Assembly (NCBI GenBank): GCA_030649835.1
Contig: JAUSES010000039.1
Span: forward strand, 1-42,392
Source: a bacterium
GTDB lineage: Bacteria > Patescibacteriota > Minisyncoccia > Phycocordibacterales > UBA1550
Direction of reading: 5' to 3'
Length of the DNA stretch: 42,392 nucleotides
Shown: in pieces, positions 15,443-22,452 of the stretch
How the letters are laid out: each line of letters opens with the position of its first letter
Position numbering within the stretch: the first letter of the stretch is position 1
Program-made: the position numbers and the translations under genes
Notes under the pieces: model-generated
Databases searched by the model: none
What the model saw: only the letters and a program-made list of their open reading frames with translations
Told to the model about the DNA's origin: nothing

Positions 15443-17282
15443 ACCAAATCGACTTTTTCGCAATATCGCCCACTGTGTATTTAATAAAGTCCGCAAGTGG
15501 GTGTGTCTCTCCTTTTTCCTGTCCACGCATCTCCACCGTCACGGTACCCGCTTCAACTTCCTTTTCTCCGAGCACAAGTATGAATGGCGTCTTCTCCATT
15601 TTTGCTACACGAATTCTTTTGCCAAGTGATTCATTGGAGTCATCCATTTCAACACGTATCCCCGCATCTGAAATTTCTTTGTAAACTTTCCCCGCATATT
15701 CCGCATACTTCTCACTAATAGGAATAATTTTCACCTGTACAGGCGATAGCCAAAGGGGGAAGGCTCCTGCAAAGTGCTCTATCATCACTCCCATAAAGCG
15801 CTCGGTTGAGCCCAGCACAGCGCGGTGAATCACCACAGGGCGAACTTTTTCATTAGTCTCATTTACGTAATCAAGATCAAATCGTTCGGGTAAATTAAAA
15901 TCAAGTTGAATAGTGGAAAGTTGCCACTGACGTCCAATAGCATCCTTAAACATGAAATCGAGCTTTGGGCCGTAAAAGGCAGCTTCATCCAGAGCTTCCT
16001 CATATTTCCATCCGGTCTTTTTTACAATAGTGCGTAACGCGTTTTCCGCGGTATTCCATACCTCATCGCTCCCGATAAACTTTTCCTTGTTCTTTGGGTC
16101 GCGAAGCGAAATACGCACATAAAAATCTGTCAATCCAAACCCTGCGTAGGCCTCCTTGATCATATCAAGCATCAAATCAATTTCACTTTCAATCTGGTCG
16201 GGGCGCGCAAACACATGACAATCGTCTTGCGTGAGTGAACGCACGCGAGTAAGACCTGAAAGTTCACCAGACTTTTCATAGCGATAGTTGGTGGTCGTTG
16301 CCGTGTAGCGCACAGGAAGCTCTTTGTATGAGTGGGGAAGCGTTTTGTAGAGCATCATAAAATGCGGGCAGTTCATTGGCTTCACGTAATAGTCATGCTC
16401 GTCGATTTTCATCGGCGTGTACATCGCATCATATTTGTCGAGGTGCCCTGAAATTTCATATAGTGTGCCCTTTGTAATGTGAGGAATCCAAATGTCTTGA
16501 TACTCTCGCTTTTTTTGTAGCTCACTGATGAAATCCTCTATTGTTTTGCGAAGCATCGCGCCCTTGGGATAAAAGAGAGGAAGTCCTGCGCCCACTTCAT
16601 CAATAATAGTAAACAGTCCGAGCTCTTTGCCGAGCTTTCTGTGGTCGCGCTTCTTAGCCTCCTCCATTTGCACCTTGTATGCATCAAGAGCATCACCATT
16701 TTCAAATGCGAGACCATAGATACGCGTGAGCATCGGATTTTTTTCATTTCCTCGCCAGTAAGCACCCGCGGTGTGGGTAATAGTAAAAGCGTCTGCAGGA
16801 ATTTCTTTTGTATTCTCAACATGGCCACCTTTGCATAGATCAACAAACGCGGAACCTTGCGGAAATAACGCGGAATGACGCGGAGAGGTTTTGTATACGG
16901 TAATAATTTTTCCGTCATTTTCAAGTTCATCAATGAGTTCAAGTTTGTAAGATTGGTCTTTAAAAATTTCACGCGCTTCTTTTGCAGACACCTCAGCTCT
17001 TTCAAAGCCGAGGTCTTGTTTGACGAGTTCGCGTACGCGTTTTTCAATTTTTTTCAAAAAATCTGGCGAGCCATATTCTATATCTGTTCCGCGTTTCTCC
17101 GCGTCCATTCCGCGACCTTCCGCGTTTGATGAGAATTCAAAGTCATAGTAAAAACCATTATCAATCACCGGCCCAATCCCGAGCTTTGCGTTCGGGTCTT
17201 TTTCAAGCACTGCAATAGCGAGCAAGTGCGCAAGTGAATGGCGGATGTTATGAAGTTGGTCATTTTCACTATCGCTTTTCAT
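15441..17282 (-). CDS. thrS: threonyl-tRNA synthetase lacking the TGS domain
   Basis: Charges tRNA-Thr, with an editing N2 domain removing Ser. 613 aa, starting at the N2 domain (HSLAHLLAIAV near residue 15); the TGS domain of long ThrRS is absent. The class II core has GAGLPLFYPKGAMLRKTIE, the zinc-site region PMNCPHFMMLYK, motif 2 (YRYEKSGELSGLTRVRS) and motif 3 (RAVLGSTERFMGVMIEHFAG), then an anticodon-binding domain. Two short insertions (residues about 52-67 and 132-147) are encoded by an inverted pair of 45-bp repeats. The -10 box lies 8 nt before the ATG, so the mRNA should be leaderless. Confidence 0.96.
   Translation of the reverse strand: MKSDSENDQLHNIRHSLAHLLAIAVLEKDPNAKLGIGPVIDNGFYYDFEFSSNAEGRGMDAEKRGTDIEYGSPDFLKKIEKRVRELVKQDLGFERAEVSAKEAREIFKDQSYKLELIDELENDGKIITVYKTSPRHSALFPQGSAFVDLCKGGHVENTKEIPADAFTITHTAGAYWRGNEKNPMLTRIYGLAFENGDALDAYKVQMEEAKKRDHRKLGKELGLFTIIDEVGAGLPLFYPKGAMLRKTIEDFISELQKKREYQDIWIPHITKGTLYEISGHLDKYDAMYTPMKIDEHDYYVKPMNCPHFMMLYKTLPHSYKELPVRYTATTTNYRYEKSGELSGLTRVRSLTQDDCHVFARPDQIESEIDLMLDMIKEAYAGFGLTDFYVRISLRDPKNKEKFIGSDEVWNTAENALRTIVKKTGWKYEEALDEAAFYGPKLDFMFKDAIGRQWQLSTIQLDFNLPERFDLDYVNETNEKVRPVVIHRAVLGSTERFMGVMIEHFAGAFPLWLSPVQVKIIPISEKYAEYAGKVYKEISDAGIRVEMDDSNESLGKRIRVAKMEKTPFILVLGEKEVEAGTVTVEMRGQEKGETHPLADFIKYTVGDIAKKSIW
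16844..16888. repeat. 45-bp CGCGGAA repeat inside thrS, copy 1
   Basis: The plus strand reads four imperfect ACGCGGAA-like units. On the coding strand it gives residues about 132-147 (SPRHSALFPQGSAFVD), an insertion relative to the usual N2 domain. It is an inverted copy of 17084-17128. Confidence 0.75.
17084..17128. repeat. 45-bp CGCGGAA repeat inside thrS, copy 2
   Basis: This is the reverse complement type of 16844-16888, same length. On the coding strand it gives residues about 52-67 (NAEGRGMDAEKRGTD), an insertion between the FYYDFEF strand and the following helix. Both copies are 45 nt and keep the frame. Confidence 0.75.
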
Positions 17283-17290
17283 ATCGTCCT

Positions 17291-17318
17291 ACTCTACCAT
17301 TTTTAGGGCATATCTCAA
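17291..17318 (-). promoter_or_regulatory. thrS promoter, leaderless type
   Basis: On the minus strand, TTGAGA (17318-17313), a 16-nt spacer, and TAGAGT (17296-17291) preceded by TGG. The -10 ends 8 nt before the ATG. The -35 lies inside the terminal repeat of the 17302-17500 element. Confidence 0.6.
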
Positions 17319-17500
17319 AATTAATGACGGAATGGAAGGCCCAAATTTCGTAGCGAAAATTCTAAAACGCGAAGAGGTGAAGCGAGCTTCATTGATGAGG
17401 GTTTTAGAATTTGCAGCAGAAATTTGGGCCTTAACAACCGTCAAACGACCATGGTCGACTAAGTTTTGCCTGAGTGTTTAATTTTGAGATACGCCCTAAA
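17302..17500. mobile_element. MITE-like palindromic element, 199 bp
   Basis: The terminal inverted repeats are 23 bp with one mismatch (17302-17324 and 17478-17500). Inside, TGACGG/CCGTCA (17325-17330, 17438-17443) and a 14-bp stem (17336-17349, 17419-17432) nest further, with a CGACCATGGTCG palindrome beside them. It carries no gene. Size, terminal repeats and lack of coding suggest a non-autonomous DNA transposon; the parent family was not identified. It accounts for most of the gene-free stretch 17283-17616. Confidence 0.6.
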
Positions 17501-17522
17501 TTTCAAAGGGTTTCTAACCTAT

Positions 17523-17550
17523 TGACTTTTCTTAATAAATAGGGCATTAT
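17523..17550 (+). promoter_or_regulatory. promoter of the 93-aa membrane protein
   Basis: TTGACT (17523-17528), a 16-nt spacer and CATTAT (17545-17550), leaving about 60 nt of leader before the Shine-Dalgarno-led ATG at 17617. Confidence 0.45.
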
Positions 17551-17616
17551 GTCGATAATTCTCGCAATTGTGCAGAAGTGTTCAGTGATGTATCAGATAC
17601 GATGGAGGAACGTAAA

Positions 17617-17898
17617 ATGTATAAACGACAAAAGTGGAATATCTGTGATAGGATTATAGTGTTGTTTTTAACGGTTTACTTGATTGGGGTACCAGTGTCT
17701 ATGTTAGTTAGCGGTGTTATCCTTATGATTTGGGCTGAAGGGGTGTTGTATCTTTTTGGGGGAGGTTACTTTATCCCTCCAAATGAAGTACATTATTATT
17801 CTTCTAGTTCAATTTTATTACAGTCGGTTATTGTTTTCTGGGCAACGTCACTTTGGTGGGAATCTCCACTTAAAAAACTATGTAAGCATTATATGTAG
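17617..17898 (+). CDS. small membrane protein, unknown function
   Basis: 93 aa from ATG 17617, chosen because GGAGG (17604-17608) sits 8 nt upstream; an in-frame GTG at 17578 would add 13 residues but has no ribosome site. Two hydrophobic stretches (about 10-45, IIVLFLTVYLIGVPVSMLVSG onward; and about 67-82, SILLQSVIVFWATSLWW) suggest two or three membrane passes, with a basic C-terminus. No family recognised. It has its own promoter and terminator and looks like an accessory gene. Confidence 0.65.
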   Translation: MYKRQKWNICDRIIVLFLTVYLIGVPVSMLVSGVILMIWAEGVLYLFGGGYFIPPNEVHYYSSSSILLQSVIVFWATSLWWESPLKKLCKHYM

Positions 17899-17924
17899 CT
17901 ATGGTTTTAATTTTCAGATAAATC

Positions 17925-17958
17925 AAAACTGGTCGTTCCGAAAGGTCGACCAGTTTTT
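17925..17958 (+). terminator. intrinsic terminator
   Basis: An 11-bp stem (17925-17935 with 17947-17957) with an 11-nt loop and a T6 run. It ends the 93-aa membrane protein gene and faces the 3' end of dnaE. Confidence 0.8.
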
Positions 17959-18008
17959 TAATTTTTGTATTTCGTCAATGGTCACATGTCAGTTGTTAAT
18001 TGTCCCTC

Positions 18009-21000
18009 CTACAACTCCTTCACCTTCTCCACAATCATCGTTTTTTCGCCGTTGCGCTCTGAAATTTTTCCTTTTATTTTTATACAACGATCGGGTGTTT
18101 CAAAAAGTTCTTTGTAGGTGAAGAGTGCTTCGGGAAAAAGCACAAGCTCGAGAGTGCCGGTCATGTCGGTCAATTTTACAAACGCCATCTTATCGCCTTT
18201 TTTTGTAATGATGGAATGAATGTGTTCTACGATACCTCCTGCGACAGCCATCATCCCGTCCTTTAGTGTCTTTACACTTTCAACCGTGGTGCCGATTTTT
18301 GCGAGTTTTTCTCGGTGTGCATCAAGCGGGTGACCAGAAACATACAACCCCAAAAGCTCACGCTCCCATGCGAGGCACGTTGTTTTCGGTGCTTTTTCCG
18401 CGGGGTTCAAACGGAGAGCAGGGACGCTGGACTGATCGGTCATCATTCCAAAAAGTGATTCCTGCCCGCTCTGCTCACGTACTTGCGCCTTGTTGTATTC
18501 CATCGCTTCTTCGGTGTTGGCAATCATTTGCCCGCGCTCACCGAGGGCGTCCATCGCACCCACTTTTACCAGTGCTTCAAAGGATTTTTTATTTAAATTT
18601 TTGTGGCGAATCCGGTCAAGGAAATCAGCAAGTGATTTAAATACTCCATTTGTTTCACGTTCTGCAATCATTGCATCTGCGATGTCGGTGCCGAGGTTTT
18701 TGATCGTGTAAAGCCCAAACCGTATCTCCGCTTGATGCCCACCCTGCACACTCATCTGCTTTGTTGCGGACACCTGCGGTTCTTTCTCGCCGTACTCGGA
18801 GTACGTCTCCAAAGAACCGCTGTCCGCGCCGCGCATCTGGGGCACAGGGTGGGCATCAGGGGAAAGTGTGACGTCAATAATAGTAAAATCTCCAAAGCTT
18901 GCATTGATATCAGGCGGTAAAATAGGGAGCCCCATTCGCTTGGACTCGGTAATGATTTCAGAAATTTTTTCAGTGTCGCCCGACTCGGCCGTGAGAATAG
19001 CCGTCATGTACTCAATAGGGAAGTTGGCTTTCATGTACGCGGTTTGGTATGCGAGGCGACCATAGCTTGCGGCGTGTGCTTTGTTGAAACCGTACGCAGC
19101 AAAAGGCTCAATCAAAAGCCAGAGCTCATTTGCTTTTTTTTCTGTACAGCCGTTTTCTACAAAGCCTTTGAGGAGTTTTTCTTTTTGTGCCTGCATTTCA
19201 GCGGGTATTTTTTTGCCCATCGCTTTGCGGAGCTTGTCGGCGTCGAGCCACGAGTACCCCGCGAGGTGGATAGCGATCATCATCACGTCGTCTTGATACG
19301 TGATCACACCGTAGGACATGGCGAGGATATCTTTCATGCGCGGGTCGAGGTACGACACGAGCGAAGGATTGTGTTTACGCTTGATGTATTCCGGAATCAT
19401 TTCCATCGGGCCCGGACGGTAGAGTGCAACCATCGCATTGATGTCGTGGATGGTCGTCGGGCGAAGCTCTTTTAAATAGCGCGTCATGCCGGTGCCGTTT
19501 AGTTGGAAAAGTCCCATTGTTTCCCCGCGTGCGAGCATTTCAAAAGTCTTCTTATCATCAACGGGAATATTTTCAATATCAACATGTATGTTATGTCGCT
19601 CACGGACAAGACGCACTGCATCACCTAAAATAGAAAGGTTACGAATGCCGAGGAAGTCAAACTTGAGGAGACCCGCGTCCTCCACCGCATGCATGTCATA
19701 CTGTGTGATTATTTTTCCGCCTTTGGGATCGAGCTGTGTGGGGGTAAATTCGTACAGTGGGCGGGGAGCGATGACCACACCTGCCGCGTGCACAGAAATG
19801 TGCCGTACGCAACCCTCGAGCTTTTTTGCGAGGTCAATTATTTTTTTTGTGTCCGCATCGTTTTTGTAGAGGTCGGCGAGCTCGGGAGTCATTTTGATTG
19901 CGGTATCAATCGTCATAGGAAAACCCTGTGAACCCTCGGGAATAAGGCGAGAGATTTTGTCACCCACTCCGTACGGATGACCGAGAGCACGCGCCACGTC
20001 ACGCACCGCACCGCGCGCCATCATCGTACCAAACGTACCTATCTGCGCCACGTGGTCAGAGCCGTATTTTTCTCGGGCGTAGTTGATGACCTCCTCACGG
20101 CGATTGTCCGCAAAGTCCATATCAATATCCGGAGCCGAGGGACGCTCGGGGTTGAGAAAACGCTCAAAGGGGAGCTTGTATTCAAGGGGATTTACCGAAG
20201 TAATGCCGAGAAGGTATGTCGTGATGGAGCCCGCAACCGATCCTCGAATGTTGGTGAGGATGCCGTGCTCTTTTGCATAGCGGAGGAGATCGGCAACTAC
20301 GAGAAAATACGGCGCATACCCTTTGTCCAAAATAACTTTGAGCTCATACTCAAGACGCTTTGTCACCGCCTCATCATCTGGTGAAAGCGCGCGCACGGCA
20401 ATGCCCTCGTAGGCAAGTCGACGAAGCTCGCCGTTGTAAGTGGTTCCTTCAGGAATTTTTAAGTCCGGGAAAAGCCATTTGCCGAGCTCAATTTCTATAT
20501 CACAACGGTCGGCTATCTTCTGCGTGTTCCACACAGCCTCGGGAGTACTCGCAAAATGTTCAAGCGCGGTTTCGGTATCTATGAAGTCAAAAAGATCCGC
20601 CTTCATAGAGAAACGGTTCTCGTCATTTAGGTCGCCGTTGGTTTGGATGGCAAGCAGTGTTTCGTGCGCATCTTGGTCGTCTTTGTGGAGGTAGTGCGAG
20701 TCCTGCGTCGCGACAAGAGGGATGTCGAGTTTTTTACTCAAGCGAATTATTTCCTTGCGTACCTCCTCGATATTTTCCACCCCGGGGTGGTGCATGATTT
20801 CCAAAAAATAATTTTCTTTACCGAAAATATCTTGGTGCTCGAGAGCCACTCTCTCTGCGCCTTCTATGTCTCCCCGACGAATTGCCCGCGAGAATTCCCC
20901 ACCGAAACATCCCGACAGACAAATGAGCCCCTCACTGTATTCGCGAAGAATTTCCTTGTCCATGCGTGGCTTGTAATAGTAACCCTCGAGGTTTGAAATA

Positions 21001-21332
21001 GTCACGAGGCGCATGAGGTTTCTGTACCCCTGCACATTTTTTGCTAGCAAGGTGAGATGAAAACGCTCATTGTCAATACCGGGGCGTTTGTCGTGACGGG
21101 AGCCGGCAGTGACGTATGCCTCTACTCCGATGATTGGTTTGACGCCATTTGCTTTGCATTTTTTGTAAAACTCTATCGCACCGTACATATTGCCGTGATC
21201 GGTGAGACCAATGGCGTTCATCCCATGCTCCTTTGCCCGAGCCACCATCTCATCAATTTTAGAAAGCCCATCGAGAAGAGAATAGTGGGAGTGGGTGTGG
21301 AGATGAATAAATTTAGGGTCCTCGGTCGTCAT
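18009..21332 (-). CDS. dnaE: DNA polymerase III alpha subunit
   Basis: The replicative polymerase. 1107 aa from ATG 21332; a GTG at 21341 would add MTT but lies almost against the -10 box. It has an N-terminal PHP domain (FIHLHTHSHYSLLDG), the palm acids in APDIDMDFAD near 400-408, the tandem HhH region (RFGLYTIKNLG...ADFLDRI), and a C-terminal OB fold (VAGGIVEHIHSIITKKGDKM). There is no exonuclease domain, so DnaE rather than PolC. Residues about 825-867 derive from a 126-bp palindrome that interrupts the conserved join between ILPPDINASFGDF and RFGLYTIKNLG. The mRNA should be leaderless. Confidence 0.97.
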   Translation of the reverse strand: MTTEDPKFIHLHTHSHYSLLDGLSKIDEMVARAKEHGMNAIGLTDHGNMYGAIEFYKKCKANGVKPIIGVEAYVTAGSRHDKRPGIDNERFHLTLLAKNVQGYRNLMRLVTISNLEGYYYKPRMDKEILREYSEGLICLSGCFGGEFSRAIRRGDIEGAERVALEHQDIFGKENYFLEIMHHPGVENIEEVRKEIIRLSKKLDIPLVATQDSHYLHKDDQDAHETLLAIQTNGDLNDENRFSMKADLFDFIDTETALEHFASTPEAVWNTQKIADRCDIEIELGKWLFPDLKIPEGTTYNGELRRLAYEGIAVRALSPDDEAVTKRLEYELKVILDKGYAPYFLVVADLLRYAKEHGILTNIRGSVAGSITTYLLGITSVNPLEYKLPFERFLNPERPSAPDIDMDFADNRREEVINYAREKYGSDHVAQIGTFGTMMARGAVRDVARALGHPYGVGDKISRLIPEGSQGFPMTIDTAIKMTPELADLYKNDADTKKIIDLAKKLEGCVRHISVHAAGVVIAPRPLYEFTPTQLDPKGGKIITQYDMHAVEDAGLLKFDFLGIRNLSILGDAVRLVRERHNIHVDIENIPVDDKKTFEMLARGETMGLFQLNGTGMTRYLKELRPTTIHDINAMVALYRPGPMEMIPEYIKRKHNPSLVSYLDPRMKDILAMSYGVITYQDDVMMIAIHLAGYSWLDADKLRKAMGKKIPAEMQAQKEKLLKGFVENGCTEKKANELWLLIEPFAAYGFNKAHAASYGRLAYQTAYMKANFPIEYMTAILTAESGDTEKISEIITESKRMGLPILPPDINASFGDFTIIDVTLSPDAHPVPQMRGADSGSLETYSEYGEKEPQVSATKQMSVQGGHQAEIRFGLYTIKNLGTDIADAMIAERETNGVFKSLADFLDRIRHKNLNKKSFEALVKVGAMDALGERGQMIANTEEAMEYNKAQVREQSGQESLFGMMTDQSSVPALRLNPAEKAPKTTCLAWERELLGLYVSGHPLDAHREKLAKIGTTVESVKTLKDGMMAVAGGIVEHIHSIITKKGDKMAFVKLTDMTGTLELVLFPEALFTYKELFETPDRCIKIKGKISERNGEKTMIVEKVKEL
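18733..18858. repeat. 126-bp palindromic element inserted in frame in dnaE
   Basis: The outer arms 18733-18746 and 18845-18858 are 14-bp perfect inverted repeats. Pairing continues with mismatches toward a central CGTACTCGGAGTACG palindrome (18791-18805). Its length is exactly 42 codons and it has no stop in the dnaE frame. The encoded segment is polar (SPDAHPVPQMRGADSGSLET...). Confidence 0.88.
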
Positions 21333-21341
21333 AGTTGTCAC

Positions 21342-21350
21342 ATTATAACA
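21342..21350 (-). promoter_or_regulatory. dnaE extended -10 promoter, leaderless type
   Basis: On the minus strand, TGTTATAAT: TATAAT at 21347-21342 with TGT before it. The ATG at 21332 starts 9 nt after the box. It is divergent from the promoter at 21376. Confidence 0.65.
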
Positions 21351-21375
21351 GATAGTTTGAATTGATGAATTGCCA

Positions 21376-21402
21376 TTGACTCACCTCGATAAATGTTATA
21401 GT
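21376..21402 (+). promoter_or_regulatory. promoter of the 114-aa membrane protein
   Basis: TTGACT (21376-21381), a 15-nt spacer and TATAGT (21397-21402) with TGT before it. About 40 nt of leader and a GGAGGG Shine-Dalgarno follow. Confidence 0.6.
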
Positions 21403-21449
21403 ATTAAATTGGAAACATTCAATATGTAATTCATTTAATTGGAGGGATC

Positions 21450-21794
21450 ATGAATATTCCTACATGGTTTATATGGACTGCCTTAATTTCAGCTTTACTT
21501 TCGTATGCTGTCCTGTTGGTGCAGTGCATACAGTATAGTTTGAAGAGGCGCGAGGTCTCCGAAATGAAGTATATTCGGGAAGAAAGAATAAATCAGGAGA
21601 TTTTTGCATATAATCAAAAGCTACTATCATTGTTCATTATAAGAAGCATTGTCGCTGGGATTGTGGCTGTATTTTTTTACGGACTAGGTAAACCCTTACT
21701 TCTTTTCGCAACCCTGTTTTGTTTCATCGTTGCTGTACTTGATTTATACGCATACTTCGTTGTAAAGGATTCACTTTTCGGAGAGGCCAGCTGA
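21450..21794 (+). CDS. small membrane protein, unknown function
   Basis: 114 aa with a strong Shine-Dalgarno (GGAGGG at 21441-21446). Hydrophobic segments at about 6-26, 60-80 and 84-105 flank a charged region (SLKRREVSEMKYIREERINQE), which may form a short cytoplasmic helix. No family recognised. It has its own promoter, and a terminator covers its 3' end. Its stop overlaps an ATG in the rnhB frame, but the terminator and a new promoter make that a coincidence. Confidence 0.65.
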   Translation: MNIPTWFIWTALISALLSYAVLLVQCIQYSLKRREVSEMKYIREERINQEIFAYNQKLLSLFIIRSIVAGIVAVFFYGLGKPLLLFATLFCFIVAVLDLYAYFVVKDSLFGEAS

Positions 21795-21809
21795 TGGCCT
21801 CTTTTTCTT
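21782..21809 (+). terminator. intrinsic terminator overlapping the stop codon
   Basis: AGAGGCC (21782-21788) pairs with GGCCTCT (21796-21802), followed by TTTTTCTTTT. The stop codon of the 114-aa gene lies in the loop. Confidence 0.8.
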
Positions 21810-21810
21810 T

Positions 21811-21819
21811 TGATATACT
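21811..21819 (+). promoter_or_regulatory. rnhB extended -10 promoter, leaderless type
   Basis: TGATATACT lies 7 nt before the ATG at 21827. The position right after a terminator supports a start here. Confidence 0.6.
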
Positions 21820-21826
21820 ATTAGGA

Positions 21827-22447
21827 ATGAAAAAGGTTGGTTATAAATATAATATTGGGATAGACGAGGTGGGAAGAGGCCCGCTTGCTGGTCCAGTGGC
21901 AGTGGGGGTAATAAGTCTCAATGTCAAAAGTCTAAAGTCAAAAGTAGGGTGGGGAAAGGGATTTAAGGACTCAAAGAAACTTTCAGCAAAGGGTCGTGAA
22001 GCGTGGTTCGTCAAAATTAATGAAGCGCGCGCCGAAGGCTGGCTGGAATATGCGGTCGCGTTTGTTTCGCCCAGTGTGATTGATAAAAAGGGTCTGTCTC
22101 ATGCGATACGTACCGCAATAACCAAGGCTCTTAAAGACATCGACAAAATAAAGGACGGTCCTTTGTTTTGCAAAGTTTTGCTCGATGGGGGCCTAAGGGC
22201 TCCGGCGGAGTATCTATACCAAGAGACTATTATCAAAGGCGACGAGAAAGAACTCGTAATCGCTCTTGCGTCTATCGTAGCAAAAGTTGCTCGCGACAAA
22301 CGCATGGTCGCCCTTGCAAAAAAGTTTCCACAGTACGGATTTGAGAAACACAAAGGCTACGGTACTCACGCACACTATGAGGCAATAAAAAAACATGGCA
22401 TCACCCCGCATCACCGCAAGAGTTTCCTGAAAGGTGTGGTAGAATAG
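21827..22447 (+). CDS. rnhB: ribonuclease HII
   Basis: Removes RNA from RNA-DNA hybrids and single ribonucleotides from DNA. 206 aa from ATG 21827; the in-frame ATG at 21794 falls inside a terminator hairpin. The N-terminal GIDEVGRGPLAGPV motif carries the catalytic Asp-Glu pair. FKDSKKLS, LLDGGLRAP (third catalytic Asp) and ASIVAKVARDKRM are also present, and it ends with the family's KHKGYGTHAHYEAIKKHG-type tail. Residues about 31-42 (NVKSLKSKVGWG) come from an AAAGTC-type repeat (21918-21945) not usual in the family. A promoter for the ABC exporter overlaps its 3' end. Confidence 0.94.
   Translation: MKKVGYKYNIGIDEVGRGPLAGPVAVGVISLNVKSLKSKVGWGKGFKDSKKLSAKGREAWFVKINEARAEGWLEYAVAFVSPSVIDKKGLSHAIRTAITKALKDIDKIKDGPLFCKVLLDGGLRAPAEYLYQETIIKGDEKELVIALASIVAKVARDKRMVALAKKFPQYGFEKHKGYGTHAHYEAIKKHGITPHHRKSFLKGVVE
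22437..22445 (+). promoter_or_regulatory. ABC exporter extended -10 promoter, leaderless type
   Basis: TGGTAGAAT lies in the last codons of rnhB. The box ends 7 nt before the ATG at 22453. Confidence 0.6.
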
Positions 22448-22452
22448 GGGCA

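Noticed and set aside
21794-21826. An 11-codon upstream extension of RNase HII overlapping the previous stop codon
   Set aside because: It would be encoded by a terminator hairpin and T-run; an extended -10 lies just before the ATG at 21827.
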